64,000 nucleotides of DNA from Solobacterium sp. (GCA_017539385.1 JAFYHC010000059.1:1-64000); one strand, 5' to 3'. Positions 34,265-44,354 are shown, counted from the first letter of the stretch. Program-made: numbers and translations. The notes: generated from the letters alone by a model not told the origin.

Positions 34265-35737
34265 TTACAGGACGACGCCGTCCTTGAAGATCGAAATTTC
34301 GCGGAAGCCCTTGCGCTCAGAACATGTCTGTGCGCCGGAAGCTGTCTTCAGCACCAGTTCCAGAAGGTCTGCTGCAGCTTCATCCAGTGTCTTATCACCA
34401 TCTGCTACAGCACCGGCATTGAAGTCGATCCAGTTTGCTTTCTTTGTTGCAAGCGGTGTATTTGTTGCAATCTTCATCGTCGGAGCCGGTGCACCAAACG
34501 GTGTGCCGCGTCCGGTCGTGAACAGGATCATATGTGCACCTGCTGCTGTCAGAGCAGTAGCTGATACCAGGTCATTGCCCGGACCATACAGCAGATTCAG
34601 ACCCTTTGTATGTACAGACTCGGCATATCCGATGACATCAGCGATCGGTGCACTGCCGCCCTTCTGCACACAGCCGCAGGATTTATCTTCCAGCGTTGTG
34701 ATGCCGCCCTGCTTGTTGCCTGGGGACGGGTTGTCATATACGACTTCGTTGTGTGAAATGAAGTAATCCTTGAATCCATTCAGCATGTTGGAAGCTTTCT
34801 GGAAGACTTCCTCATTGACGCAGCGGTCCAGCAGGAAGCTTTCTGCGCCGAACATTTCCGGTACTTCCGTCAGGATGGTCGTTCCGCCCATCGCTGTCAG
34901 CAGATCCGAGAAGCGTCCTACCGTCGGATTGGCAGTGATGCCGGACAGTCCGTCCGAGCCGCCGCACTTCATACCGACGACCAGCTCACTGGCAGGAATC
35001 TCTTCCCGCTTGAACTGCGAAGCGAATGCAGCGCATTCTTCCAGCAGCTTTCTGCCGGCTTCGAATTCGTCTTCTACGTGCTGGCAGGTCAGGAATTTGA
35101 CACGGTCCGGATCATAGTCACCCAGTTCTGCAAGGAACTGCTCATGGGTCAGATTCTCACAGCCCAGGCTCAATACCAGTACAGCACCGGCATTTGGATG
35201 ACGGGTCAGCGCCGCAAGAAGCTTGCGGGTCTGGGCATGGTCATGACCGGTCTGCGAGCAGCCAAACGGATGTGTGAATGTATACAGACCGTCGATGCTT
35301 CCGGTTACCAGATCCTGGTTCTCACGAACCATTGTCTTGGCAATGTCATTGACACAGCCAACGGTCGGAATGATCCAGATCTCATTGCGTACTGCGGCTC
35401 TGCCGTCTTTGCGGCGGTAGCCGAGGAATGTACGCGGCGGGATCGGCTGCAGTTGTACATTGCGCGGGCAGTATGTATATCCCACTTCACCGGACAGATT
35501 GGTTGCCATGTTATGGGTATGTACCCAGTGACCTGTTTCAATGTCTGCTGTCGCATGTCCAATCGGAAGACCGTATTTAACAACCGTCTCACCTGCTTTG
35601 ATCGGACGCAGTGCTGCTTTATGTCCCTGCGGAATATCTTCCTGGATCGTTACACCCTGGAACTCTGTTCCTTTCTGGATCGGATGCAGAGCGACTGCGA
35701 CATTGTCATCCGGATGGATGCGGATGAAATCAAGCAT
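34265..35737 (-). CDS. uxaA: altronate dehydratase UxaA (490 aa)
   Basis: UxaA removes water from D-altronate to give 2-keto-3-deoxygluconate, using Fe2+. The N-terminal SAF domain (to about residue 95) and the C-terminal catalytic domain are joined as in E. coli UxaA, and the conserved cysteine and histidine pattern (MKCGGSDGLSG) is present. Its start overlaps the last codons of uxaB by eight bases, so translation of uxaA may depend on ribosomes reaching the uxaB end, which an in-frame UGA may hinder. Confidence 0.94.
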   Translation of the reverse strand: MLDFIRIHPDDNVAVALHPIQKGTEFQGVTIQEDIPQGHKAALRPIKAGETVVKYGLPIGHATADIETGHWVHTHNMATNLSGEVGYTYCPRNVQLQPIPPRTFLGYRRKDGRAAVRNEIWIIPTVGCVNDIAKTMVRENQDLVTGSIDGLYTFTHPFGCSQTGHDHAQTRKLLAALTRHPNAGAVLVLSLGCENLTHEQFLAELGDYDPDRVKFLTCQHVEDEFEAGRKLLEECAAFASQFKREEIPASELVVGMKCGGSDGLSGITANPTVGRFSDLLTAMGGTTILTEVPEMFGAESFLLDRCVNEEVFQKASNMLNGFKDYFISHNEVVYDNPSPGNKQGGITTLEDKSCGCVQKGGSAPIADVIGYAESVHTKGLNLLYGPGNDLVSATALTAAGAHMILFTTGRGTPFGAPAPTMKIATNTPLATKKANWIDFNAGAVADGDKTLDEAAADLLELVLKTASGAQTCSERKGFREISIFKDGVVL

Positions 35738-37241
35738 TTGCTTCTCCCTTCACAGCGTCTGCGTAAACGGACAGAACACCATTGTCACGGATCTGCTGCA
35801 GTGCCTGAGCAGCGGCCTCTTCGAAGCCCTCTACTGTTGTCAGATCCATGCCCCACATACGCTCGTCTTTCATGACAGCGTGGGTCAGTGTCTTTGCATC
35901 ATCGTTTCTGTGATCATAGTAGAATTCCAGAACGAAGCGGTCATCATTGATCGTATAGGTATTGCCGGCTGCTCTCTTGCAGACAAGACCCTTGTCTGTC
36001 AGTTCCTGAATATCATTGGAATAGAATGCCATGTAAGCAGCGAAGCTTGCTGTCAGGCACGGCGGCAGCTGTTTCTTTTCTTCTACATACTCCAGGAAGC
36101 TCGGCAGATCTCTTGCACGTCACTTGGAGGTCGAGTTCAGAGAAATGCTCATGAGTTCATGGTTAACGAACGGGTTGTTGAAGCGGTCCTGTACAGCACC
36201 GGCAAAGGCATACAGATCATCCTTGTCCAGCGGCAGTGTCGGAATCACTTCGTCATACAGCATCGTATTCATGAATTTCAGAACGGTCTCATTTTCCATG
36301 CACTCACGGACGATATCGAAACCAGCCAGATATGCACCGAGAACAAATCCTGTATGGGCACCATTCAGAATACGTACTTTGCGCTTCTTATATGGTGTAA
36401 CATCCGGTACGACCGGGCAGTTGAGTCCTGCCTTCTTAAACGGCAGTTTCTCTTCCAGCCATGCCGGTCCTTCAATATTCCAGACACCGAAGACTTCGCC
36501 TACATCGATCAGAGCATCGCTGTAGCCATTTTCTTCTTCCAGACGTGCAACTTCCTGCGGATCACGGATACGTCCTGGAACGATACGGTCAACCAGTGTG
36601 GAGCAGAATGTGCAGTCTTCATTGACATAGCGGCGGAAATCTTCTTCCAGTCCCCACTGATCGATATACTGGTTGACGCACTTGAGCAGTTCTTTACCAT
36701 TGTTGTCGATCAGTTCGCAGGACAGGATCACCAGTCCGCTCTGCTTTGCCTGCCATCTTGCATAGAGGCACTGTGTCAGCTTGCCCGGGAAAGAAGAACA
36801 CGGACGGTCATTCAGCTGGCATTCCGGTACATAGACGATGCCTGCTTCTGTTGTATTGGATACGACATATTCGAGATCCGGTGATTTTGCGACTTCCAGC
36901 ATCTTGTCGAAATCCGCATCTTCATACGGATTCAGGCAGCGGGAAACGACGGAGATGACACGCTTGCGGTCAACCTTTTCACCATTCTCTCTGCCGCGCA
37001 GATACAGTGTGTACAAGCCTTCCTGCTCATTGATAATGTCATGCAGGAAACCGCTGATCGGAGTGACAAGAACGCATTTTCCATTCCATCCTGCCTTCTC
37101 ATTCGAGACATCGAACCAATAGTCTGCAAATGCACGCAGGAAGTTTCCTTCACCGAACTGCAGTACTTTTTCCGGTGCATCTTTCAGGATATATCCCTTA
37201 TAGCCGGATTCTTCCAGTACTGCATAGTTTAACTTTTTCAT
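35730..37241 (-). pseudogene. uxaB: tagaturonate reductase UxaB, interrupted by an in-frame UGA
   Basis: UxaB reduces D-tagaturonate to D-altronate with NADH. From the ATG at 37241 (AAGGAGA upstream) the frame gives 373 residues of normal UxaB and then TGA at 36120-36122 (SLNSTSK, stop). The same frame continues past it, without any shift, for 129 more residues that are plain UxaB C-terminus (RARDLPSFLEYVEEKK, then FAAYMAFY) and ends at 35730. Family members have an aromatic residue, Phe or Trp, at this position, so a single G-to-A change in TGG would explain it. The next base is C, a context that favours readthrough. A sequencing error, a recent pseudogene or leaky readthrough are all possible; the total of 503 codons is full length. 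Confidence 0.88.
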
Positions 37242-37270
37242 AATGTTTTTCTCCTTTATGCTTTCCTTGT

Positions 37271-37300
37271 AAAAAAGTGAAGATACATACGTACCTTCAC
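37271..37300 (-). terminator. terminator/attenuator between the esterase gene and uxaB
   Basis: On the minus strand a 10-bp stem (GTGAAGGTAC with GTATCTTCAC, loop GTAT, one G-T pair) is followed by TTTTTT. It lies after the esterase stop and only 29 bases before the uxaB start codon, leaving no room for a promoter in between. Confidence 0.78.
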
Positions 37301-37308
37301 GATGTTGC

Positions 37309-38088
37309 TCAGGGCACGTACTCAAATCTGCGGTTGATCCACATTTTGCAAAGAGGCACCCACATCCGGCAGAATTCATCCGGTGCTTCAACCTCCTGCG
37401 TGCATGTAGATATCCCATGTACGCCTGTTTCAAATTTGTGATATGCAAACGGAACGTGGTTCTTCTGCAGTGCTTCTGCCAGCATCAGGCTGTTTTCCGG
37501 CGGCACGCTGTCGTCCGCTCCCCCATGCCATACAAAGCACGGCGGGAAGGAAGAAGTGACACGTGCGGGAATATGCAGTTTTTCTGCCATAACCGGATCT
37601 CCTCCTGTTACCCAGTGAACCGATTCTGCATGCGCAAATTCTTTTGTACTGATCACCGGATAGCAGAGAATCAATGCATCCGGACGTACATCCGGTGAAA
37701 ATCCAAGTTCCGGATCATTCCACAATGCACCAAGACTCGCTGCCAGATGCCCGCCGGCAGAGAACCCCATCACAGCGATCTTATGCGGATCGATGTGCCA
37801 TTGTTCACTGTTTGTGCGTACCGTTTCTACCGTCTTCGCCAACTGCTTCAGCGGACGGAATTCCTTAGCATCCTCTCTGGTTGAATACTCCGGCATAAAT
37901 ACCTGATATCCCATGGAAAGGAATTCGAAGGCAACCGGATCTTTTTCCCGCGGTGACAGCCACTGGTATGCCCCGCCGGCACAGATGATGACGGCAGGAC
38001 GTACCTTATGAACTATTAATCTGTCGTGATCTTCCTGCAGATAGCCGCACACCTGTGCGCCTTCTGCAGTGAAGTGAATCGTCTGCAT
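37309..38088 (-). CDS. alpha/beta hydrolase, carbohydrate esterase-like (259 aa)
   Basis: A cytoplasmic esterase of the acetyl-xylan/BD-FAE-like alpha/beta hydrolase group. The nucleophile elbow is GFSAGG, the Asp is likely in GGADDSVP and the His in GVHGIS. No signal peptide. Its place in the pectin island, one base after kduD-type gene's end, suggests removal of acetyl groups from imported oligogalacturonides. The exact ester is inferred. Confidence 0.82.
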   Translation of the reverse strand: MQTIHFTAEGAQVCGYLQEDHDRLIVHKVRPAVIICAGGAYQWLSPREKDPVAFEFLSMGYQVFMPEYSTREDAKEFRPLKQLAKTVETVRTNSEQWHIDPHKIAVMGFSAGGHLAASLGALWNDPELGFSPDVRPDALILCYPVISTKEFAHAESVHWVTGGDPVMAEKLHIPARVTSSFPPCFVWHGGADDSVPPENSLMLAEALQKNHVPFAYHKFETGVHGISTCTQEVEAPDEFCRMWVPLCKMWINRRFEYVP

Positions 38089-38885
38089 TACGGCTGCTTG
38101 CCGATGTATGCCAGGATGCCGCCGTCAACGTACAGGATCTGTCCGTTTACGAAATCCGAAGCATCCGAAGCAAGGAATACTGCCGGTCCCTGCAGGTCTT
38201 CCGGTGTTCCCCAGCGTGCTGCCGGTGTCTTGGCAACGATAAACTGGTCAAACGGATGACGGGATCCATCCGGCTGTTTTTCACGCAGCGGAGCAGTCTG
38301 CGGCGTAGCAATGTAGCCCGGACCGATGCCGTTGCACTGAATGTTGTATTCGCCGTATTCCGAGCAGATGTTCTTTGTGAGCATCTTTAATCCGCCCTTT
38401 GCTGCAGCGTAAGCCGATACAGTTTCACGGCCCAGATCAGACATCATCGAGCAGATGTTGATGATCTTGCCATGTCCCTTCTTGATCATTCCCGGGATGA
38501 CTGCCTTGGAAACGATAAACGGGGCATTCAGGTCAATGTCAACGACCTGGCGGAAATCAGCAGCGCTCATCTCGGTCATCGGGATACGCTTGATAATTCC
38601 TGCATTGTTGACAAGGATATCGATCGTTCCGACTTCTTTTTCGATGTCGGCGACCATAGCTGCTACTTCTTCTTCCTTTGTGACATCGCAGACATAGCCT
38701 CTTGCTTCAATACCCTTTTCACGGTAGCTTGCAAGTGCTTTCTGTCTGGATTCTTCACTGCGGCAGTTGAAGCAGATGGTTGCACCGGCAGATGCAAATG
38801 CTTCAGCAATTGCAAAGCCGATTCCATATACCGCACCGGTAACCAGTGCGACCTTTCCGTCAAGACGGAATGCATTCATGTTCAT
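38088..38885 (-). CDS. kduD: 2-keto-3-deoxygluconate dehydrogenase-type SDR, KduD (265 aa)
   Basis: A short-chain dehydrogenase: cofactor motif TGAVYGIG (residues about 16-23), NNAG, and catalytic Ser, Tyr and Lys (SAYAAAKG). With KduI encoded just upstream (11-base gap), it most likely reduces 2,5-diketo-3-deoxygluconate to KDG. A gluconate 5-dehydrogenase role (IdnO-like) is the alternative. Its stop codon overlaps the first base of the esterase gene. Confidence 0.87.
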   Translation of the reverse strand: MNMNAFRLDGKVALVTGAVYGIGFAIAEAFASAGATICFNCRSEESRQKALASYREKGIEARGYVCDVTKEEEVAAMVADIEKEVGTIDILVNNAGIIKRIPMTEMSAADFRQVVDIDLNAPFIVSKAVIPGMIKKGHGKIINICSMMSDLGRETVSAYAAAKGGLKMLTKNICSEYGEYNIQCNGIGPGYIATPQTAPLREKQPDGSRHPFDQFIVAKTPAARWGTPEDLQGPAVFLASDASDFVNGQILYVDGGILAYIGKQP

Positions 38886-38896
38886 TGGTTTGCCTC

Positions 38897-39742
38897 CTAC
38901 AGAAGCTCATTCGGCTTCAGGTTATCCATATCATCGAAGGCCTGGTTCTCGCCGCCCATTGCCCAGATGAATGTATAGTTCGATGTACCGCAGCCGCTGT
39001 GGATCGACCACGACGGTGAGATGACCGCATCGAAATTCTTCATAACAAGATGCCGTGTTTCATGCGGCTGTCCCATCAGATGAATGACTGCTTCATCATC
39101 CGGAATTTCGAAGTATGTATAGACTTCCATGCGTCTTTCATGGGTGTGGCTCGGCATTGTATTCCATACACTGCCTTCTGCCAGCTGTGTCAGTCCCATG
39201 GAGAGCTGGCATGTCTCCAGTACATCCGGATGGATGAACTGGTTGATCACGCGCTTGTTGGAGTTCTTTACATCACCTGTCGGACGGTGATTTGCTTTTT
39301 CAAAAGACAGGAATGTTGTCTTGCATTCTTTGTGCGCCGGTGTGGAAGCCAGATAGAACTTCGCCGGATTTTCCGGATCTTCACTCTCAAAGTAAACTTC
39401 CTTTACACCCTTGCTGATGTATAGACAGTCCTCATACGTCATTTCATAGCGGACGCCGTCAGCTGTGATGGCACCCTTTCCGCCGAGGTTGAATACACCG
39501 GCTTCGCGCCGTTCCAGGAAATACTCCGTACCGAAGTTTGCCCAGATATCGATGCCTTTGTCGATCGATACTTTCTCATGGACCGGCATGATGCCGAGGA
39601 TGACCATGCGGTCAACGTGCGAATAGGTCGCCCTGACCGTGTCTGCCACATAAAGGTCCGTGATCAGGAACTCGTTCCGCAGTTCTTCTGTGGTATAGCG
39701 CTTTACATCATTCGGATTGGCTGAATAACGGATATCCATCAT
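38897..39742 (-). CDS. kduI: 5-keto-4-deoxyuronate isomerase KduI (281 aa)
   Basis: KduI isomerises 4-deoxy-L-threo-5-hexosulose uronate, the product of unsaturated galacturonide cleavage. The cupin metal site is visible in MPSHTHERRMEVYTYF (His, His and Glu), with another His near LMGQPHETRH. The length of about 280 is exact for the family. It starts on the last base of the ATPase gene and precedes kduD. Confidence 0.94.
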   Translation of the reverse strand: MMDIRYSANPNDVKRYTTEELRNEFLITDLYVADTVRATYSHVDRMVILGIMPVHEKVSIDKGIDIWANFGTEYFLERREAGVFNLGGKGAITADGVRYEMTYEDCLYISKGVKEVYFESEDPENPAKFYLASTPAHKECKTTFLSFEKANHRPTGDVKNSNKRVINQFIHPDVLETCQLSMGLTQLAEGSVWNTMPSHTHERRMEVYTYFEIPDDEAVIHLMGQPHETRHLVMKNFDAVISPSWSIHSGCGTSNYTFIWAMGGENQAFDDMDNLKPNELL

Positions 39743-40836
39743 TATTGAACAGCCTCCGTCGGGATGACTTCTTCCGTCTCTGCATCAAACAGATACATGC
39801 TTCTGTACGGAATATAGAATGTGAAGTCTGTATCGATCTCCGGTGTATCATGCGGGTCAACCTTCAGGATCGCCTTGTCTTCACCGGCAGTGATATATAC
39901 GTTCGTATTGTCACCGAGCATTTCTGTCAGTTCGACCTGTGCAACAGCCTTAGCACCATCGTGTTCTGCTGTCAGTTCGATCGATTCCGGACGGAAGCCG
40001 AAGATGATCTCTTTGCCTTCGTACTGCGCAGCCTTCTTGCCGAGCAATTTGTTGAGATCGATCGTATTGTCGCCGAACTTGATAACGCCCTTGGTCATCT
40101 TTTCGCGGACAAAGTTCATCGGCGGTTCACCGATAAATCCGGCAACGAATACATTGACCGGGTTGAAGTACAGTTCATACGGTGTACCGATCTGCTGTAC
40201 ATAGCCGTCCTTCATAACGACGATCCGGTCAGCCAGTGTCATGGCTTCGGTCTGGTCATGTGTAACGTAGATCGTCGTTGCACCGGTCTCACGATGGATC
40301 TGTGCGATTTCCGAACGCATGGTTACACGCTGCTTCGCATCCAGGTTGGACAGCGGTTCGTCCATCAGGAAGATGCCTACCTTACGGATAATGGCACGGC
40401 CGATGGCAACACGCTGTCTCTGTCCGCCGGACAGCGCACGCGGCAGACGATCCAGATAATCGGTCAGACCGAGGATCGCTGCTGTCTTCTTGACCTTTTC
40501 TTCGATCACTTCTTCGTCAACACCCTGCAGGGTCAGTCCGAAGGCGATATTGTCGAAAACGGTCATCTGTGGATACAGAGCGTAACTCTGGAATACCATC
40601 GCAACCTCGCGTTCACGCGGACCAAGTTCATTTGCACGGTTTCCATTGATCAGGAAATCACCGTTTGAAATATCCTCAAGACCGGCGATCATGCGCAGTG
40701 TCGTGGATTTACCGCATCCGGACGGACCGACAAATACGATGAATTCACCCTTGTCGATCTCCAGATTGAAATCATGTACTGCATGATATCCGTTCGGATA
40801 GATCTTATTGATATTTTTCAGTGTTATGTATGCCAT
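39742..40836 (-). CDS. sugar ABC transporter ATP-binding protein, MsmX/UgpC type (364 aa)
   Basis: A multi-sugar ATPase with Walker A GPSGCGKST, signature LSGGQRQR, Walker B FLMDEPLSNLDAK and a C-terminal TOBE/OB region. It lacks the Lys-rich insert of the ATPase at 21975. It is encoded between the AraC regulator and KduI and overlaps kduI by one base. Together with the ATPase at 45614 it gives the pectin island two candidate energisers. Confidence 0.93.
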   Translation of the reverse strand: MAYITLKNINKIYPNGYHAVHDFNLEIDKGEFIVFVGPSGCGKSTTLRMIAGLEDISNGDFLINGNRANELGPREREVAMVFQSYALYPQMTVFDNIAFGLTLQGVDEEVIEEKVKKTAAILGLTDYLDRLPRALSGGQRQRVAIGRAIIRKVGIFLMDEPLSNLDAKQRVTMRSEIAQIHRETGATTIYVTHDQTEAMTLADRIVVMKDGYVQQIGTPYELYFNPVNVFVAGFIGEPPMNFVREKMTKGVIKFGDNTIDLNKLLGKKAAQYEGKEIIFGFRPESIELTAEHDGAKAVAQVELTEMLGDNTNVYITAGEDKAILKVDPHDTPEIDTDFTFYIPYRSMYLFDAETEEVIPTEAVQ

Positions 40837-40882
40837 AGAATATCGCCTCCTAGCGTATGGTTGTATGACAGTTCATTTGTTG

Positions 40883-41665
40883 TTACAGGTATATCTTCGT
40901 ACTGTCTGAATCAGCTGCCTGCGGCGGCGAAGACTCTTTCTTATAGTTCTTCGGCGACACGCCATAGCGTGATTTAAACAGTTTCGAGAAATACAATGGG
41001 TCGCTGAATCCGCACTGTCGGGATATCTGCGTAATATTCATGTTTTCCCCGCCCATGGCAAGGTTCTTTGCGGCATTTTCCAGACGCTTCTGCGTCAAAA
41101 ACTGCCGCGGAGTCATTCCCATCTCCTGCTTGAAGATTCTCTTGAGATACTCTGTACTGAATGAGAATGTCTGCAGAGCACTGTTGAGATCATAATTGGG
41201 ATCCGGGAAATTCTTCAGGATATTGTCTGTGATCTGACGGACGATATCACTGTATTTTTCTTCTCCGTTGATCATGACTTCCAGCATCGTAACGACCAAC
41301 TGGCTGTAGATCGGCAGGATCAACTGGCTGTCCTGTTCATTACTGGAATAGTAATAGAACATCGCCTGGAACGCATTGCGCAGATGCTCATTCTTCAGAC
41401 CGGACAGAACGATCGGTCCGTCAAAATTGAATGAACAGTTGGCAAGAACAATATGAATATTTGTGAATCCGTGATCGCTGCGGTTGGTATGCGGGATCAT
41501 CGGCGGAATGATGGTGATGCTGTCTTCCCCATAGACCATTTTGCGGTCCGGGAAGATCAACTCACCGCCGCCGGATGTGCAGTAGATCAGCTCCCAGTTT
41601 TTATGCAGATGTTTTGTGACAGAATAGGTCAGAGTATGCCTTCCGGCATAAATGATGTCATTCAT
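40883..41665 (-). CDS. AraC family regulator of the pectin island (260 aa)
   Basis: The N-terminal half is a cupin-type sugar sensor (HLHKNWELIY) and the C-terminal 100 residues hold the two helix-turn-helix motifs of AraC proteins (LNITQISRQCGFSDPLYFSKLF region). It starts four bases before the end of the GH105 gene (ATGA overlap), so it is part of the pectin operon and probably activates it in response to an imported galacturonide. Confidence 0.92.
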   Translation of the reverse strand: MNDIIYAGRHTLTYSVTKHLHKNWELIYCTSGGGELIFPDRKMVYGEDSITIIPPMIPHTNRSDHGFTNIHIVLANCSFNFDGPIVLSGLKNEHLRNAFQAMFYYYSSNEQDSQLILPIYSQLVVTMLEVMINGEEKYSDIVRQITDNILKNFPDPNYDLNSALQTFSFSTEYLKRIFKQEMGMTPRQFLTQKRLENAAKNLAMGGENMNITQISRQCGFSDPLYFSKLFKSRYGVSPKNYKKESSPPQAADSDSTKIYL

Positions 41666-42801
41666 TCTTCCCTCTTCTGACGCTTGACCTCTGTATATGC
41701 GAGTACAAACGGAGCAACTCCCTTGGCATCGTTTTCAACGACTGGCTCCGAAATGTAATATTCGTATGATCCGTCCCGACGTCGGTTGTTCTCCGGTCCA
41801 AGACCTGCGACCAGACAGATTCCGCCAAGATTCAGACCGGTATCTGTAAATGTCAGATACTTGTCCATGATTCCCTGGAATGTCTTTTCGCCCAGTTCTG
41901 CATACGAAGCATCCAGAATGCCCAGACGGCTTCCCTTCAGCATTGCATATGCCATCATGGCAGAACCGCTTGTTTCAAGATAATTGCCTTCCCGATGCGG
42001 CATATTCGGCACCTGCCAGTACATGCCGGTTTCTTCATCGGCATACTTCCGCATCGATGCCATCAGATCAGTGAATACCGGAATCAGAGCATTCCGCTCT
42101 TCTTCTTTCTGCAGGATCTCAGCAAGGTCTGCCATTGCTACAGCAAACCAGCCAAGTGACCTGAGCCAGAAATTCCTGGAACAGCCGGTCTCAGGATCTG
42201 CCCAGAAGGCAGTCCGCGACGCATCATAACCGTGATAGTACAGACCCGTTTCCGGATCTTTCATTTTCTTTTCTACATTGAGGATCTGACTTACCGTATC
42301 CTTGCAGCTGCCTGTTCCGAAATTGGTCTCATACAGAGCCAGGAACGGCTGTGCCATGTAAATGCCGTCCAGCCATACCTGATTCGGATAGATTGCCTTA
42401 TGCCAGAAGTTTCCTTCGAAGGTACGCGGCTGATCATCCAGCTGTCTGCGCAGCGTATCTGCAGCAAGACGGTACTTTTCCTTGCCGGTCTTGCGATACA
42501 GTTCAAACAGGACTCTTCCTTCATTGATATCGTCCAGATTTGCCTTATCTGCTTCCAGCGTCAGAATGGAACCATCTTCCTGAACATAATAATCTGCAAC
42601 CTGTTCGGCAAAATCACCATAGCGGTCATCACCGGTGATTCTTGTCATCTCCACAAGAGCCGTCAGCATACAACCATCGATATAGTTCCAGTTTCCTTTT
42701 TTGCCCTCCCGCAGTTTTTCGAGATTCCACATCGTTTTTTCCGGTGTGGATTCTTCAACTAACCGCAGAACATATGCATCAATTCTGCTGTAATCGCTCA
42801 T
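41662..42801 (-). CDS. GH105 unsaturated galacturonyl hydrolase (379 aa)
   Basis: A YteR/YesR-type glycoside hydrolase of family 105, an alpha/alpha-barrel enzyme that removes the unsaturated uronic acid from the non-reducing end of pectin fragments made by lyases. The length is right and the family segments MNEVWLDG-like (here YPNQVWLDGIYMAQPFL) with its catalytic Asp are present. It has no signal peptide. The frame overlaps the GH28 gene by four bases (ATGA). Confidence 0.88.
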   Translation of the reverse strand: MSDYSRIDAYVLRLVEESTPEKTMWNLEKLREGKKGNWNYIDGCMLTALVEMTRITGDDRYGDFAEQVADYYVQEDGSILTLEADKANLDDINEGRVLFELYRKTGKEKYRLAADTLRRQLDDQPRTFEGNFWHKAIYPNQVWLDGIYMAQPFLALYETNFGTGSCKDTVSQILNVEKKMKDPETGLYYHGYDASRTAFWADPETGCSRNFWLRSLGWFAVAMADLAEILQKEEERNALIPVFTDLMASMRKYADEETGMYWQVPNMPHREGNYLETSGSAMMAYAMLKGSRLGILDASYAELGEKTFQGIMDKYLTFTDTGLNLGGICLVAGLGPENNRRRDGSYEYYISEPVVENDAKGVAPFVLAYTEVKRQKREE

Positions 42802-44342
42802 GCATCAAACTCCTTTACTGTAAGTTCATCGTAGTTCTTTGCCTGGATCGGTTCCCCTTCGTGTCCTTTCATGGAGACATTGTTCAGCACGATCTCGCGG
42901 ACATTTTCAAACACAAGACCCGTGCGGCAATGCGGCTTTGCAAATTCCATCATCGCCGGTACAGCCGGTTCTGCATTTTCCGCAAAACGGATGCGGATAT
43001 TTTCAAATTCCACTTTTTCGATCGGGCTTTCCGGCAGACCGTCGATCCAGCACGCTGCAGCTTCGGCATCGATGCATTCCATGTTGCGGAATGCAAAGTG
43101 TCCCATGTGCGGCGTTCTTTCATCGACCGGCAGGGCCTTTCTGCTCCATACGTATTCCGAATGGGCATCCGGATCCACGCAGTTGTACCACATATTGATA
43201 ACGATCGGGGTCTTGACATGTTCCATGCGGATATTGTCAAACACGACCTCATTGATAATGCTGTCTTTGCCTCTGCCGCGGCGTGTCTTAATACGCAGAC
43301 CGCGGTCGGTCGCACGGAACAGACACTGTGTGACTGTCACATTGCGGATACCCGCAGACAATTCACTGCCCAGCGTCAGTGCACCGTGTCCGAATTCCAT
43401 CAGACAGTTGCGGATGGTATGATCTTCTGCCGGCACTTTGTACTTCTGTGCCATATCGAACTTACCGGATTTTACTGCAATGCAGTCATCACCGACAGAG
43501 AATTTGCAGCCGATGATATCGACATTCTTGCAGCTTTCCGGATCGATCGCATCGGTATTCGGTGAGATCTTCGGAGCAGTGATAAAGCAGTCCAGGAACG
43601 CAATGTTCTCAGAAAAATACGGATGGAGATGCCACGATGCACTGTTGGCAACCGTTACGCCATGCAGCGTAATGTTTTTGCATCTGTTCAGGAATACAGC
43701 ACGCGGACGCTTTGCCGGAAAAGAATTGAAATCCTTCCACCAGTCCCCGTTCTGTGCGTTTCCGTCGATTCTGCCCTGTCCAACGATAGCGACATCGTTT
43801 ACATAGCAGCCATGAATCAGCGACTGGTAGCAGGGCTGCTCAATGCCTTCAAAACCGGCAAACGGCATATCTCCTGCAATCGCAGGAATGATTGGATACC
43901 GCTCACGTTCCACAGAACCGAGCAATACCGCTCCTTCTCCAAGTTCAATCGTAATATGGCTGCGCAGTGTCAGCGGCAATGTCAGATACGTTCCTTCCGG
44001 GAAGTACAGCCTTCCGCCATCCGGCAGCATATTGATCGCTGACTGAATGACCGCTGTATCCTCATGAACGCCGTCTCCATATGCGCCAAACTCTTTGATG
44101 CTGACGCAGCATGCTTCCGCTGCCGTTTTAAACGGCACTGTTTCCGTCTTCTCTGCAGTGATCACTTCTGCATCATAGGATGTATCCGGCTGAAGACCAA
44201 AGATCGAAAATACATTGTTTGTTCCGGTATATACCGTACGTCCTTCCAGACGGACAGTATATTCTTCATCCTGGCAATAAGGGACAGTGTTATCAAATTC
44301 AAAGCATACAGAACTGCTTCCCGTATACAGAATATGGATCAT
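42798..44342 (-). CDS. GH28 (exo-)polygalacturonase (514 aa)
   Basis: Family 28 hydrolase that cuts saturated polygalacturonate. The catalytic signatures are all visible: NTDAID, VGDDCIAVKSG, GHGALTLGSE and LRIKTRRGRG. The N-terminal 95 residues form an additional beta domain typical of the exo-acting bacterial forms. No signal peptide is present, so it works on imported oligosaccharides, which agrees with an exo mode. Confidence 0.93.
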   Translation of the reverse strand: MIHILYTGSSSVCFEFDNTVPYCQDEEYTVRLEGRTVYTGTNNVFSIFGLQPDTSYDAEVITAEKTETVPFKTAAEACCVSIKEFGAYGDGVHEDTAVIQSAINMLPDGGRLYFPEGTYLTLPLTLRSHITIELGEGAVLLGSVERERYPIIPAIAGDMPFAGFEGIEQPCYQSLIHGCYVNDVAIVGQGRIDGNAQNGDWWKDFNSFPAKRPRAVFLNRCKNITLHGVTVANSASWHLHPYFSENIAFLDCFITAPKISPNTDAIDPESCKNVDIIGCKFSVGDDCIAVKSGKFDMAQKYKVPAEDHTIRNCLMEFGHGALTLGSELSAGIRNVTVTQCLFRATDRGLRIKTRRGRGKDSIINEVVFDNIRMEHVKTPIVINMWYNCVDPDAHSEYVWSRKALPVDERTPHMGHFAFRNMECIDAEAAACWIDGLPESPIEKVEFENIRIRFAENAEPAVPAMMEFAKPHCRTGLVFENVREIVLNNVSMKGHEGEPIQAKNYDELTVKEFDA

Positions 44343-44354
44343 GGTAATACCTCT

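Noticed and set aside
36120-36122. UGA read as Trp by a changed genetic code, or as selenocysteine
   Set aside because: TGA ends many intact genes in this window (for example the MATE gene at 4298 and the altronate-pathway neighbours). The position in UxaB is not catalytic and no clear SECIS-like stem follows.
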